This document shows positions 1-8,108 of a DNA stretch of 64,000 bases, in pieces. The stretch is taken from the NCBI RefSeq assembly GCF_000429425.1, contig NZ_AUBV01000013.1:62001-126000 (forward strand), in the 5' to 3' direction. How positions within the stretch are numbered: position 1 is the stretch's first letter; each line of letters opens with the position of its first letter. The notes beneath the pieces are model-generated. The model saw only the letters and a list, made by a program, of their open reading frames with translations, did no database searches and had not been told where the DNA came from. The DNA is from Algoriphagus mannitolivorans DSM 15301 (lineage in GTDB: Bacteria; Bacteroidota; Bacteroidia; Cytophagales; Cyclobacteriaceae). A program made the position numbers and the translations under genes.

Positions 1-1
1 G

Positions 2-3000
2 GAAAACGTGATTTTCAACGGCACTAAAAACCGTAAGCCTTCCAACCTCGCGGAGGTTTCCCTGACTTTTGAAAACACCAAAAACCTCCTCCCTACCGAA
101 TACACCCATGTCACCATCACCCGTCGCTACTACCGATCCGGGGAAAGTGAATACCAAATCAATGGGGTTACCTGCCGACTGAAGGACATCACCAACCTTT
201 TTATGGACACGGGGATCAATTCCAACTCCTATGCGATCATCGAGCTCAAGATGATCGACGAGTTGCTGAATGACAAAAACAACTCCCGACGTGAACTCTT
301 TGAGGAAGCGGCTGGCATCTCCAAGTTTAAAACCCGCAAAAAGGAAACTCTCCGCAAATTGGAGGATACCGACGCGGATCTTTCTCGTGTGGAAGACCTG
401 CTCTATGAGATTGACAAAAACCTCAAGTCTCTGGAAAAGCAGGCCAAGCAGGCGGCCAAATACTTCGAAATCAAAAAGGATTACCGACTGGCCAGCATCA
501 ACCTGGCCAAGAAATCCATCGAGCAATACGCTCAGAATCTGATTGAAGCGAATTCAAAAATCCAGAATGAGTCTGACCGGAAGCTTCAGATCCAAACCCA
601 AATCGCTGATCTGGAAGCCCAGCTCAGCGAACTGAAAGCCGACCTGATTCACAAGGAAAAACTTCTCTCCTCCCGTCAGAAAACCCTCAACGAGCACGTG
701 AATAAAATCCGGGCTTTTGAGTCGGAAAAGAAAATCAAAAACGAACGCCTCCGCTTCCTGGAGGACCGTTCCCAGGCTTTGCGCGAGCAAATAGACAACG
801 ACCGCAAGTCCAATGACCGCGCGGGATTCTCCATTCGCTCTCTGCGGCAGGAGAAAGAGTCTGCGGAAAAGATTTTGCTGGAAAAAGAAACCATCGTCTC
901 CCAACTACGGGAAGAATACGATGCCCAAAAACTGTTTGCTTCCGAAAAACAGCAAGCCCAGAAAGAGGTGGCGCAGCAGTTTGACAGCTTCAAGGAGCGA
1001 GTGTATCAATTGGGCAAGGAAGTGGAGATCAAACAAATCCAGCTCTCCACCCTCAAGCAGGAGCTCGAGCGAACTTCCTCCGACGATACCTCTCAGGAAG
1101 CCAATCTGGTGGAGTTTGAGGATAAAATGGTGGAGTTGAAAACCCAGCTGGATGCTGCTCAGGCCGCTCATGAGAGCCTGAAAGTCAAGCAGGAAGACCA
1201 GGATCAAAAGATCGATCAGACCAACAAGGTCATCGAAATGATCCGGGAGGAATTGACCACTTCTTCCCGTAAGCTGGACTCCAAAACCAATGAATTCAAC
1301 CTGACCAAATCTCTGGTCGAGAATCTGGAAGGCTTTCCCGAGGCCATCAAATTCCTGAAGAAAAACCAAACCTGGGGCAAGGATGTCCCCCTCCTCTCCG
1401 ATCTCCTGACCACGGACGAAAAGTACCGGGTCACCATCGAGAATTACCTGGAGAGCTACATGAACTACTACGTGGTGGACACCGAGGGAGAAGCTATTGC
1501 AGCCATTCAGCTCCTCAGTGATGCCGCCCGGGGAAAGGCCAACTTCTTTGTTCTTGAGCATTTTGAGCGCTTCAAACCCAGCCAAACCAAGCTCTTTTCC
1601 AATGCCATTCCTGCCACGGAGATCATCGAGTTTGATGTCAAATACAGCCGTTTGATCAGCTTTATTCTGGACAATGTGTACCTCGTGCAGGGGGACTACA
1701 AGGAATTCCCTCAGGATCCGGACTGCATTTTTCTCTCCGAATCCGGAAAATATACCAAGCGTAAATTCTCCCTTTCCGGGGGTTCTGTAGGGCTTTTCGA
1801 AGGAAAAAGAATCGGCCGGGCCAAGAATCTGGAAAAGCTGGAAAAAGAAATCAAAGAACTGGGCAAAAAGGTCAGCAGCACCCGCTCCAATCTGGATCAA
1901 AAACTCAGCGACTTGCTCAAGCTAAAGGAAGTCAGCTTTAAGAAAGAACTGGAAATCAGCCAGCAAAACATACAGGAACTCAGTGGAGCCTATGTCTCCA
2001 TCCGCACCAAAAAGGAGCAGTTGGCTGAATTGCTGAGCTCCAATGCCAACAAGCGGGAGGATATCCTGGACCGCATCGCGGCTTTGGAAGAAAGTCTAAG
2101 CGACATCCAGCCCCGATTGGCGGAGGAAAAAGAGCAGTTTGAAGGACTGGCAGAAAAGCTGGCCCTGCTCAACGAAGAACTGGAATTGGAAAACAAAACC
2201 CTGGCGGAAAAGTCCCAGACTTTCAACCAGGAGAATATCACCTATATCCAGCAGGTCAACCGGGTGAATAGCCTGGATCAGGAGATTGAGTTTAAGCAAA
2301 ATGCCTTCGAAAGCTCCAAGGAACGCATCGAAAAGGCGCAGGCCGAACTCTCACAACTGGACTCTGAGATCAAAACCCTGCTCGAAAACAACGAAATCAA
2401 AGACGACGAACTGATCGAACTCTATTCCGAAAAGGAAAGCATCGAAAAGGGCGTGACCGAAGCGGAGAAGCAATATTACGGAGCTCGCGGACTGATCGAT
2501 GAGACGGATACCCGCATCCGAAGCTTCCAGAAGGCTAAGGAAAACTTTGACCAACTCCTGCAGGAACTCCAAAAGGCGGTCAATGAGATCAAGCTCAAGA
2601 TGAGCGGGATGAAGGAAAGACTGAGCGTGGAGTTTGAACTAGATTTGGATCAGCTGATGGAAGAAAATCCGGCTTTGGATCCTGAATTTGTAGAATTCGA
2701 GGAGCAGGAACTCCGAGAATTGGTGCGCAAGCAAAAGGAAAGACTGGAAAAGATCGGCCCGATCAACCCCATGGCCATGGAGGCCTACGACGAGATCAAG
2801 GAGCGATACGATTTTATCTCCACCCAAAAAGAGGATCTGATCAAGGCCAAGGAATCCCTGCTGACCACGATCTCTGAGATCGATCAGGTGGCCAAGGAAA
2901 CCTTCCTGGATGCCTTTACCAAGATCAAGGAAAACTTCGTGAAAGTCTTCCGCTCTCTCTTTACCAAGCAGGACGACTGCGACCTTACTTTGGTGGATCC

Positions 3001-3358
3001 GAGCAACCCTCTGGAGTCTGCGATTGAGATTATGGCCAAGCCTAAGGGCAAGCGACCATTGACCATCAATCAACTTTCAGGAGGGGAAAAGACCCTGACC
3101 GCCACTTCCCTACTCTTCTCGATCTACCTGCTGAAGCCTGCGCCCTTCTGTATTTTCGACGAGGTGGACGCCCCGCTGGACGATGCCAACATCGACAAGT
3201 TCAACCAGATTATCCAGCAGTTTAGCGGAGAGTCCCAGTTTATCATCGTGACGCACAACAAGCGCACCATGGCCAGCACGGATATTATGTATGGGGTAAC
3301 GATGATTGAGGCCGGAGTCAGTAGAGTGGTTCCGGTGGATTTAAGGGAGTTGGCTTAG
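2..3358 (+). CDS. smc: Chromosome partition protein SMC, 5' end outside the window
   Basis: SMC is the ATPase that compacts and helps segregate the chromosome. The reading frame is open from base 2, so the N-terminal Walker A head piece lies upstream of the window. What is present is the rest of the N-terminal head, a first coiled coil, the hinge (around residues 440-610, with the run NLEGFPEAIKFL near its start), a second coiled coil, and the C-terminal head. That head carries the ABC signature LSGGEKTLTA near residue 1023 and the Walker B region CIFDEVDAPLDD about 25 residues later. The gene is G+C-richer than the island that follows. No terminator is evident between its stop and the next gene, 90 bases away. 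Identity is very secure. Confidence 0.97.
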   Translation, partial: ENVIFNGTKNRKPSNLAEVSLTFENTKNLLPTEYTHVTITRRYYRSGESEYQINGVTCRLKDITNLFMDTGINSNSYAIIELKMIDELLNDKNNSRRELFEEAAGISKFKTRKKETLRKLEDTDADLSRVEDLLYEIDKNLKSLEKQAKQAAKYFEIKKDYRLASINLAKKSIEQYAQNLIEANSKIQNESDRKLQIQTQIADLEAQLSELKADLIHKEKLLSSRQKTLNEHVNKIRAFESEKKIKNERLRFLEDRSQALREQIDNDRKSNDRAGFSIRSLRQEKESAEKILLEKETIVSQLREEYDAQKLFASEKQQAQKEVAQQFDSFKERVYQLGKEVEIKQIQLSTLKQELERTSSDDTSQEANLVEFEDKMVELKTQLDAAQAAHESLKVKQEDQDQKIDQTNKVIEMIREELTTSSRKLDSKTNEFNLTKSLVENLEGFPEAIKFLKKNQTWGKDVPLLSDLLTTDEKYRVTIENYLESYMNYYVVDTEGEAIAAIQLLSDAARGKANFFVLEHFERFKPSQTKLFSNAIPATEIIEFDVKYSRLISFILDNVYLVQGDYKEFPQDPDCIFLSESGKYTKRKFSLSGGSVGLFEGKRIGRAKNLEKLEKEIKELGKKVSSTRSNLDQKLSDLLKLKEVSFKKELEISQQNIQELSGAYVSIRTKKEQLAELLSSNANKREDILDRIAALEESLSDIQPRLAEEKEQFEGLAEKLALLNEELELENKTLAEKSQTFNQENITYIQQVNRVNSLDQEIEFKQNAFESSKERIEKAQAELSQLDSEIKTLLENNEIKDDELIELYSEKESIEKGVTEAEKQYYGARGLIDETDTRIRSFQKAKENFDQLLQELQKAVNEIKLKMSGMKERLSVEFELDLDQLMEENPALDPEFVEFEEQELRELVRKQKERLEKIGPINPMAMEAYDEIKERYDFISTQKEDLIKAKESLLTTISEIDQVAKETFLDAFTKIKENFVKVFRSLFTKQDDCDLTLVDPSNPLESAIEIMAKPKGKRPLTINQLSGGEKTLTATSLLFSIYLLKPAPFCIFDEVDAPLDDANIDKFNQIIQQFSGESQFIIVTHNKRTMASTDIMYGVTMIEAGVSRVVPVDLRELA

Positions 3359-3448
3359 AAAACTGACAATTTTTGCCGTTTATGAAAATATGTTCAAAAC
3401 TTTTGAACTATAATTTTATATTGTGTAAACCTTTTTTAAAACATTTTT

Positions 3449-4015
3449 ATGGCCACTCTTAAATACTTTGCAGATTTTCCAGAATTAGGAATTCCAGACG
3501 CACATATAGACGTAATTTATAAGGATGGAAAATTTTTAGATGGCACAACAAAGATGGAATTATCGCTAGAGTATAATTCTCAACTTTATCCAGAAGGAAT
3601 CCATCTCAAATTGCTCGTTCCACTTTTCGCACTCAATCCAGAGGAACAAAAAGCACATATTAAGGTAAAGCGGAAGCTCTTCTTAAAAATCGGGTCGTTA
3701 CTTTACTTTGCTATTGACGATCTTTCCTTCTATTGCGAATTGGAAAATGATCTTTATCTGATTCAAGTTGGAAATCGGACTGCCAAATTATCCCCCTGTA
3801 GTTGCAAATTGAAAGGAGCAGATGATTCTAGAGGAAGACCAGTGTCACCTTTTCATCAAAAAACCTATGATTCATTGAATCAACTTTATACAGGTACATC
3901 CATGGATTATTTTGGACATAGAAAATACCATATAGGAAACGCCTTCAAAAAATTTTCAACACGAGATCGAAAAACCCTTCAATACCTGAGAGACACCTTT
4001 TCTTGGGAAGATTAA
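3449..4015 (+). CDS. Unknown 188-residue protein leading the type I R-M operon
   Basis: I do not recognise this family. The protein has no signal peptide or membrane segment. It looks like a globular beta-rich N-terminal half, followed by a short P-C-S-C motif near residue 117 and a basic C-terminal third with many Lys/Arg and aromatic residues. It starts 90 bases after smc and ends only 12 bases before hsdM on the same strand, so it is probably the first gene of the restriction operon. Its base composition is clearly more A+T-rich than smc or hsdM, which fits acquisition with the island. An accessory or regulatory role in restriction is inferred from position only. Confidence 0.75.
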   Translation: MATLKYFADFPELGIPDAHIDVIYKDGKFLDGTTKMELSLEYNSQLYPEGIHLKLLVPLFALNPEEQKAHIKVKRKLFLKIGSLLYFAIDDLSFYCELENDLYLIQVGNRTAKLSPCSCKLKGADDSRGRPVSPFHQKTYDSLNQLYTGTSMDYFGHRKYHIGNAFKKFSTRDRKTLQYLRDTFSWED

Positions 4016-4027
4016 TTACAAATAAAC

Positions 4028-5482
4028 ATGTTCGAACAAACCTTTAAAAACGTCGACGATATCCTTCATAAGGATGCAGGCTGTGGCTCAGAGTTAGATT
4101 ATGTGGAGCAGACTTCCTGGATTCTTTTTCTCAAATACCTTGATGATTTGGAGCAAGATCGAGCTACCGCTGCTGAACTCGAGGGCAAGGACTATACTCC
4201 CATCATCGGAAAGGAGTACCAATGGAGCACTTGGGCTGCTCCTAAACTGGCTAATGGAGACCTCGATCATCACAAAGCCCAAAGCGGAGACGATCTAAAT
4301 GACTTTGTGAACAACAAACTTTGGCCCTATCTCAAAAGCTTCAAGCTATCTGCCCAAAGTCCGGATACCATCGAATACAAAATCGGGGAGATCTTCTCCG
4401 AACTGAAAAACCGCATCCAAAGCGGGTACAACCTTCGGGAAGTGATCAACCTGATCGATTCCTTGCGTTTCCGAACCTATGCCGAAAAGCACGAAATGTC
4501 TCACCTCTACGAAGGAAAGATCAAAAACATGGGAAATGCCGGTCGAAATGGAGGAGAATATTACACCCCTCGCCCCCTAATCACCACCATCATCAAAGTG
4601 GTTAATCCTCAAATCGGAGAAACCGTCTACGATGGAGCAGCAGGATCGGCAGGCTTCCTGTGCGAGGCCTTCGAGTACATGCGAAAAAGTAAATCCCTCA
4701 GTACCGCTGAATCCGAAATCCTCCAAAAGCGCACCTTCTACGGTAAGGAGAAGAAATCCCTAGCCTACATCATCGGGATCATGAATATGATCCTGCATGG
4801 GGTCGAGGCTCCGAATATCATCCATACGAATACGCTTGCGGAGAATCTGGCAGATATACAGGAAAAAGACCGCTACGATGTGGTGCTGGCCAATCCTCCT
4901 TTCGGCGGAAAGGAACGAGCGGAAGTACAACAAAACTTCCCGATCAAAACCGGAGAAACTGCCTCCCTATTCCTACAGCACTTTATCAAAATCCTTCGGG
5001 CAGGCGGACGAGCAGGGATCGTCATCAAAAACACCTTCCTCAGCAATACGGATAATGCCTCTATTGCCCTACGTCGCCAACTCCTGGAAAACTGTAACCT
5101 CCATACGGTCCTGGACCTCCCGGGTGGAACCTTTACTGGTGCCGGGGTAAAGACCGTGGTGCTTTTCTTCGAAAAAGGAAAACCCACCCAAAAGGTATGG
5201 TTCTACCAACTGAATCTAGATCGAAACTTAGGCAAGACTAATCCCCTGAATGAAAATGACCTAGCCGAATTCGTAAAACTTCAGAAATCCTTCGCAGAGA
5301 GTGAAAACTCTTGGAGTATCAATGTGGCCGAGATCGATCCAGAAACTTGCGACCTTAGTGTCAAAAACCCCAACAAAAAAGAAGAAGCTCCCCTACGCTC
5401 TCCACAAGTCATTTTGGAAGAAATGAAATCCTTGGATGAAGAAAGTGCCGAAATCTTAAACTCAATTATGGAATTGATATGA
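4028..5482 (+). CDS. hsdM: Type I restriction-modification system methyltransferase subunit HsdM
   Basis: HsdM transfers a methyl group from S-adenosylmethionine to adenine N6 and, with HsdS, forms the M2S modification complex. The 484-residue length is normal. Residues 1-150 match the helical HsdM N-terminal domain. GEYYTPRPL (177-185) precedes the SAM motif, which here reads DGAAGSAGFL (about 202-211), a mild variant of the usual DPACGTGGF. The catalytic NPPF motif of N6-adenine methylases is at 289-292. The stop codon overlaps the hsdS start by ATGA, so the two are translationally coupled. The target sequence cannot be read from this gene. Identity is secure. Confidence 0.97.
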   Translation: MFEQTFKNVDDILHKDAGCGSELDYVEQTSWILFLKYLDDLEQDRATAAELEGKDYTPIIGKEYQWSTWAAPKLANGDLDHHKAQSGDDLNDFVNNKLWPYLKSFKLSAQSPDTIEYKIGEIFSELKNRIQSGYNLREVINLIDSLRFRTYAEKHEMSHLYEGKIKNMGNAGRNGGEYYTPRPLITTIIKVVNPQIGETVYDGAAGSAGFLCEAFEYMRKSKSLSTAESEILQKRTFYGKEKKSLAYIIGIMNMILHGVEAPNIIHTNTLAENLADIQEKDRYDVVLANPPFGGKERAEVQQNFPIKTGETASLFLQHFIKILRAGGRAGIVIKNTFLSNTDNASIALRRQLLENCNLHTVLDLPGGTFTGAGVKTVVLFFEKGKPTQKVWFYQLNLDRNLGKTNPLNENDLAEFVKLQKSFAESENSWSINVAEIDPETCDLSVKNPNKKEEAPLRSPQVILEEMKSLDEESAEILNSIMELI

Positions 5483-6705
5483 AGCAGAATTGGGAAATAA
5501 AAAAGTTGGGGGAAGTATCTGATGTTGGTGCGGGAAATTCTGCACCACAAAAAAAAGAATTATTTGACAATGGAAAATTCCCATTTTTTAGGACATCTGA
5601 TGTTGGACAAATACGAAAAGGGTTTATTGAAAGAAGTGTTGACTATTTAAACGATAAAGGAATTAAGGGTTTAAAACTTTTTCAAAAAGGCACAATTCTT
5701 TTTCCTAAAAGTGGTGCATCCACATTTTTGAACCACCGAGTGATGATGAATGTGGATGGATACGTTTCAAGTCATCTAGCAACTATTAAAGCAAAATCAA
5801 AAATTGCGGACGATAGATATTTGTTGTACTACTTAATAACTATTGATGCTAAGGACTTAATGCAAGACATTGCTTATCCCTCCTTGAAAACCTCAGATAT
5901 AGGATTAATTCCTATCCCCCTTCCCCCTCTCCCCGAACAACAGCGCATAGTTTCCATTTTAGATGAGGCCTTTGCCGCTATAGCCAAGGCAAAAGCTAAT
6001 GCCGAACAAAACCTCCAAAACTCCAAAGAACTGTTTGAAAGCTATTTGCAGGGGGTGTTTGAGCAAAAAGGTGAGGGATGGAAAAAAACTTCTCTTAAAA
6101 ACGAGATAGAATTATTGTCAGGATTTGCCTTTAAGAGCAAATTTTATTCAGAAAGAAATGAAGATATTCTGCTTGTTAGAGGAGACAATATTATGCAAGG
6201 CTATTTTAGATGGGAAGATGCCAAAAGGTGGAATAGTGACGAATTCGAAGAATACAAAAGATTTCAGCTTTTTGAAAATGACGTAGTCTTAGCTATGGAT
6301 AGACCATGGGTAAAAGCAGGACTTAAATGTGCTATGATTTCAAAAAATGAAATCCCATCTCTGTTAGTTCAACGAACCGCTAGCCTAAGGTGTAAGAAAG
6401 ATCTAGATAGCTCGTTTCTTTTTTATTTAGTAAAATCTGTGGCCTTTACACGTCATTTATTGGGAGTTCAGACTGGAATTGGAGTGCCACATATTAGCGG
6501 CAAACAAATTCTTGATTTTAGTTTTTATAAACCAGAATTAAAAGAACAACAAATCATCGTCCGCCAATTAGATGCCCTGCGAGCCGAAACACAAAAGTTG
6601 GAAGCGGTGTATCAGAAGAAAATTGAGGATTTGGAGGAGTTGAAGAAGAGTATTTTACAGAAGGCGTTTGCGGGGGAGTTGACTTGTAAGGGGGTTGAGG
6701 TATGA
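5479..6705 (+). CDS. hsdS: Type I R-M specificity subunit HsdS
   Basis: HsdS carries the DNA target recognition domains of the type I enzyme. The 408-residue protein has the usual duplicated layout. The first target domain covers about residues 1-150. The first conserved helical spacer begins with the typical PLPPLPEQQRIV stretch (about 152-200). The second target domain covers about 200-355. The second spacer begins ELKEQQIIV and ends in a coiled coil with QKAFAGEL. Both halves are intact, so a bipartite target is expected. The two target domains are more A+T-rich than the spacers, typical of domain exchange. It overlaps hsdM and the next gene by four bases each (ATGA). Confidence 0.96.
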   Translation: MKQNWEIKKLGEVSDVGAGNSAPQKKELFDNGKFPFFRTSDVGQIRKGFIERSVDYLNDKGIKGLKLFQKGTILFPKSGASTFLNHRVMMNVDGYVSSHLATIKAKSKIADDRYLLYYLITIDAKDLMQDIAYPSLKTSDIGLIPIPLPPLPEQQRIVSILDEAFAAIAKAKANAEQNLQNSKELFESYLQGVFEQKGEGWKKTSLKNEIELLSGFAFKSKFYSERNEDILLVRGDNIMQGYFRWEDAKRWNSDEFEEYKRFQLFENDVVLAMDRPWVKAGLKCAMISKNEIPSLLVQRTASLRCKKDLDSSFLFYLVKSVAFTRHLLGVQTGIGVPHISGKQILDFSFYKPELKEQQIIVRQLDALRAETQKLEAVYQKKIEDLEELKKSILQKAFAGELTCKGVEV

Positions 6706-8108
6706 GATCTTTAAGAAGTCGAGAAGTTGAAATTGTTCCTGGAAATCCATTTGAAAATTGTAAACTGGATAGAAAAAAGTATGCAGAAATTCTTACACAA
6801 ATTATTGAGAATTACTCTGATGGGTTTGTTTTATCGGTGAATAATAAATGGGGAGAAGGAAAAACCACATTTATTAAAATGTGGAAAGTTTACCTCGGAA
6901 ATAAAGGGTTTAGAAATGTCTACTTTAATGCTTGGGAACACGACTTCGGGCAAGATCCAATGGCTGCCATTCTATCAGAAATTAAATCCCTAAATTTTGG
7001 AAATAAAGGTCAATTAGAAGGAATTATAAAAAAAGCAGGGAAGTTATCTATTCAACTTGTCCCAATTCTTTTGAAGGCAGTGGCAGATAAATATATGGAT
7101 ACTAAATCTTTTGCTGATGGCATAAAAGAATTAGGGGATAAAGCGATTGTTGCATTTCAAACAGAAGTGGATGAATATGCAAAGAAAAAAGAGGGACTTG
7201 AAGAATTTAAAAATGCCCTTGCTGAATACGTTTCGACGCTTGAAAAACCATTAGTTTTTATAATTGATGAACTCGATCGTTGCAATCCAAAATATGCGGT
7301 TGAAGTTCTAGAAATCATCAAGCATTTTTTCTCTGTTTCTGGAATTGTATTTGTTCTTTCTATTGACAAAGAACAACTTGGAAACGCAATAAGAGGTTAT
7401 TATGGAAGCGATCTTATAGAAGCAGACGAATATTTAAGAAGGTTTATTGATGTAGAATATTCAATACCTACGCCTCAAACAAAAAAATTCAATGAGTACC
7501 TTTACGAGTCTTACAAATTCAATGAATTCTTTTTCTCTGTAGAAAGAATAAAATATCCTGAACTTAAATCTGATGCAGAAATTCTGTTAAAAATTGCTGA
7601 TATATTATTTACAAAAACAAAGGCAACATTAAGGCAACAAGAACGAATTTTTGCATTAACTCGCTTAATATTATTTTCATTCAATAGCAATCAGTACACC
7701 TTCTCAAATTTACTTTTCATTTTAGTTTATTTAAAAACACTTAGGAATGATTATTTTATAAGAATTTCAAGTTTTGAATTAAGCATTCAAGAATTAAGTG
7801 ATTTGTTTTATGATATAATTTATAGTGAAAACAGCTCATTGGGTAGTATTAATTTGTTATATGTTGAAGCTCTCTTATTATGGTTTTATAACAATGATAA
7901 AAAATATGAGTATAAAATTAATTTAATTCAGAAAGATGATTCTGATAAAATAATCACTCCTATAAAATCAAAACTTGAAATAAAATTTTCCAAATCTAAT
8001 TTAGCTCAACTTTTTGGGCACATTTCAACTCAATGGAACTTTGAAAGAATTGGGTTAAGCTATTTGATAAATAAAATTAATTTGACAGAACCATTATCAA
8101 TTCAATAA
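6702..8108 (+). CDS. KAP-family P-loop NTPase inserted between hsdS and hsdR
   Basis: This 468-residue protein has the marks of the KAP NTPase family. Walker A NKWGEGKTT is at 48-56, the family motif FNAWEHDF at about 75-82, Walker B LVFIIDELDRC at 184-194, and a sensor-like strand FVLSIDKEQL about 25 residues later. The roughly 230 C-terminal residues are helical-looking and I recognise no nuclease, HEPN or TIR motif in them. I see no convincing pair of transmembrane helices, unlike the eukaryotic members. It overlaps hsdS by ATGA and hsdR by one base (TAATG), so it belongs to the operon. Its strong A+T bias contrasts with hsdM and hsdR and suggests later insertion. KAP proteins are known in bacterial conflict systems; a guard role beside restriction is inference. 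Confidence 0.9.
   Translation: MRSLRSREVEIVPGNPFENCKLDRKKYAEILTQIIENYSDGFVLSVNNKWGEGKTTFIKMWKVYLGNKGFRNVYFNAWEHDFGQDPMAAILSEIKSLNFGNKGQLEGIIKKAGKLSIQLVPILLKAVADKYMDTKSFADGIKELGDKAIVAFQTEVDEYAKKKEGLEEFKNALAEYVSTLEKPLVFIIDELDRCNPKYAVEVLEIIKHFFSVSGIVFVLSIDKEQLGNAIRGYYGSDLIEADEYLRRFIDVEYSIPTPQTKKFNEYLYESYKFNEFFFSVERIKYPELKSDAEILLKIADILFTKTKATLRQQERIFALTRLILFSFNSNQYTFSNLLFILVYLKTLRNDYFIRISSFELSIQELSDLFYDIIYSENSSLGSINLLYVEALLLWFYNNDKKYEYKINLIQKDDSDKIITPIKSKLEIKFSKSNLAQLFGHISTQWNFERIGLSYLINKINLTEPLSIQ

Noticed and set aside
905..1900. Long open frame on the minus strand inside smc (331 codons)
   Set aside because: It is antisense to a secure coiled-coil gene; the Leu/Phe-rich translation is what the complement of Glu/Lys codons gives, and it has no recognisable motif.
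4028..5482. Variant SAM motif in HsdM as a sign of inactivation
   Set aside because: The motif keeps its glycine pattern and the NPPF catalytic motif is intact; such variation is normal in HsdM.
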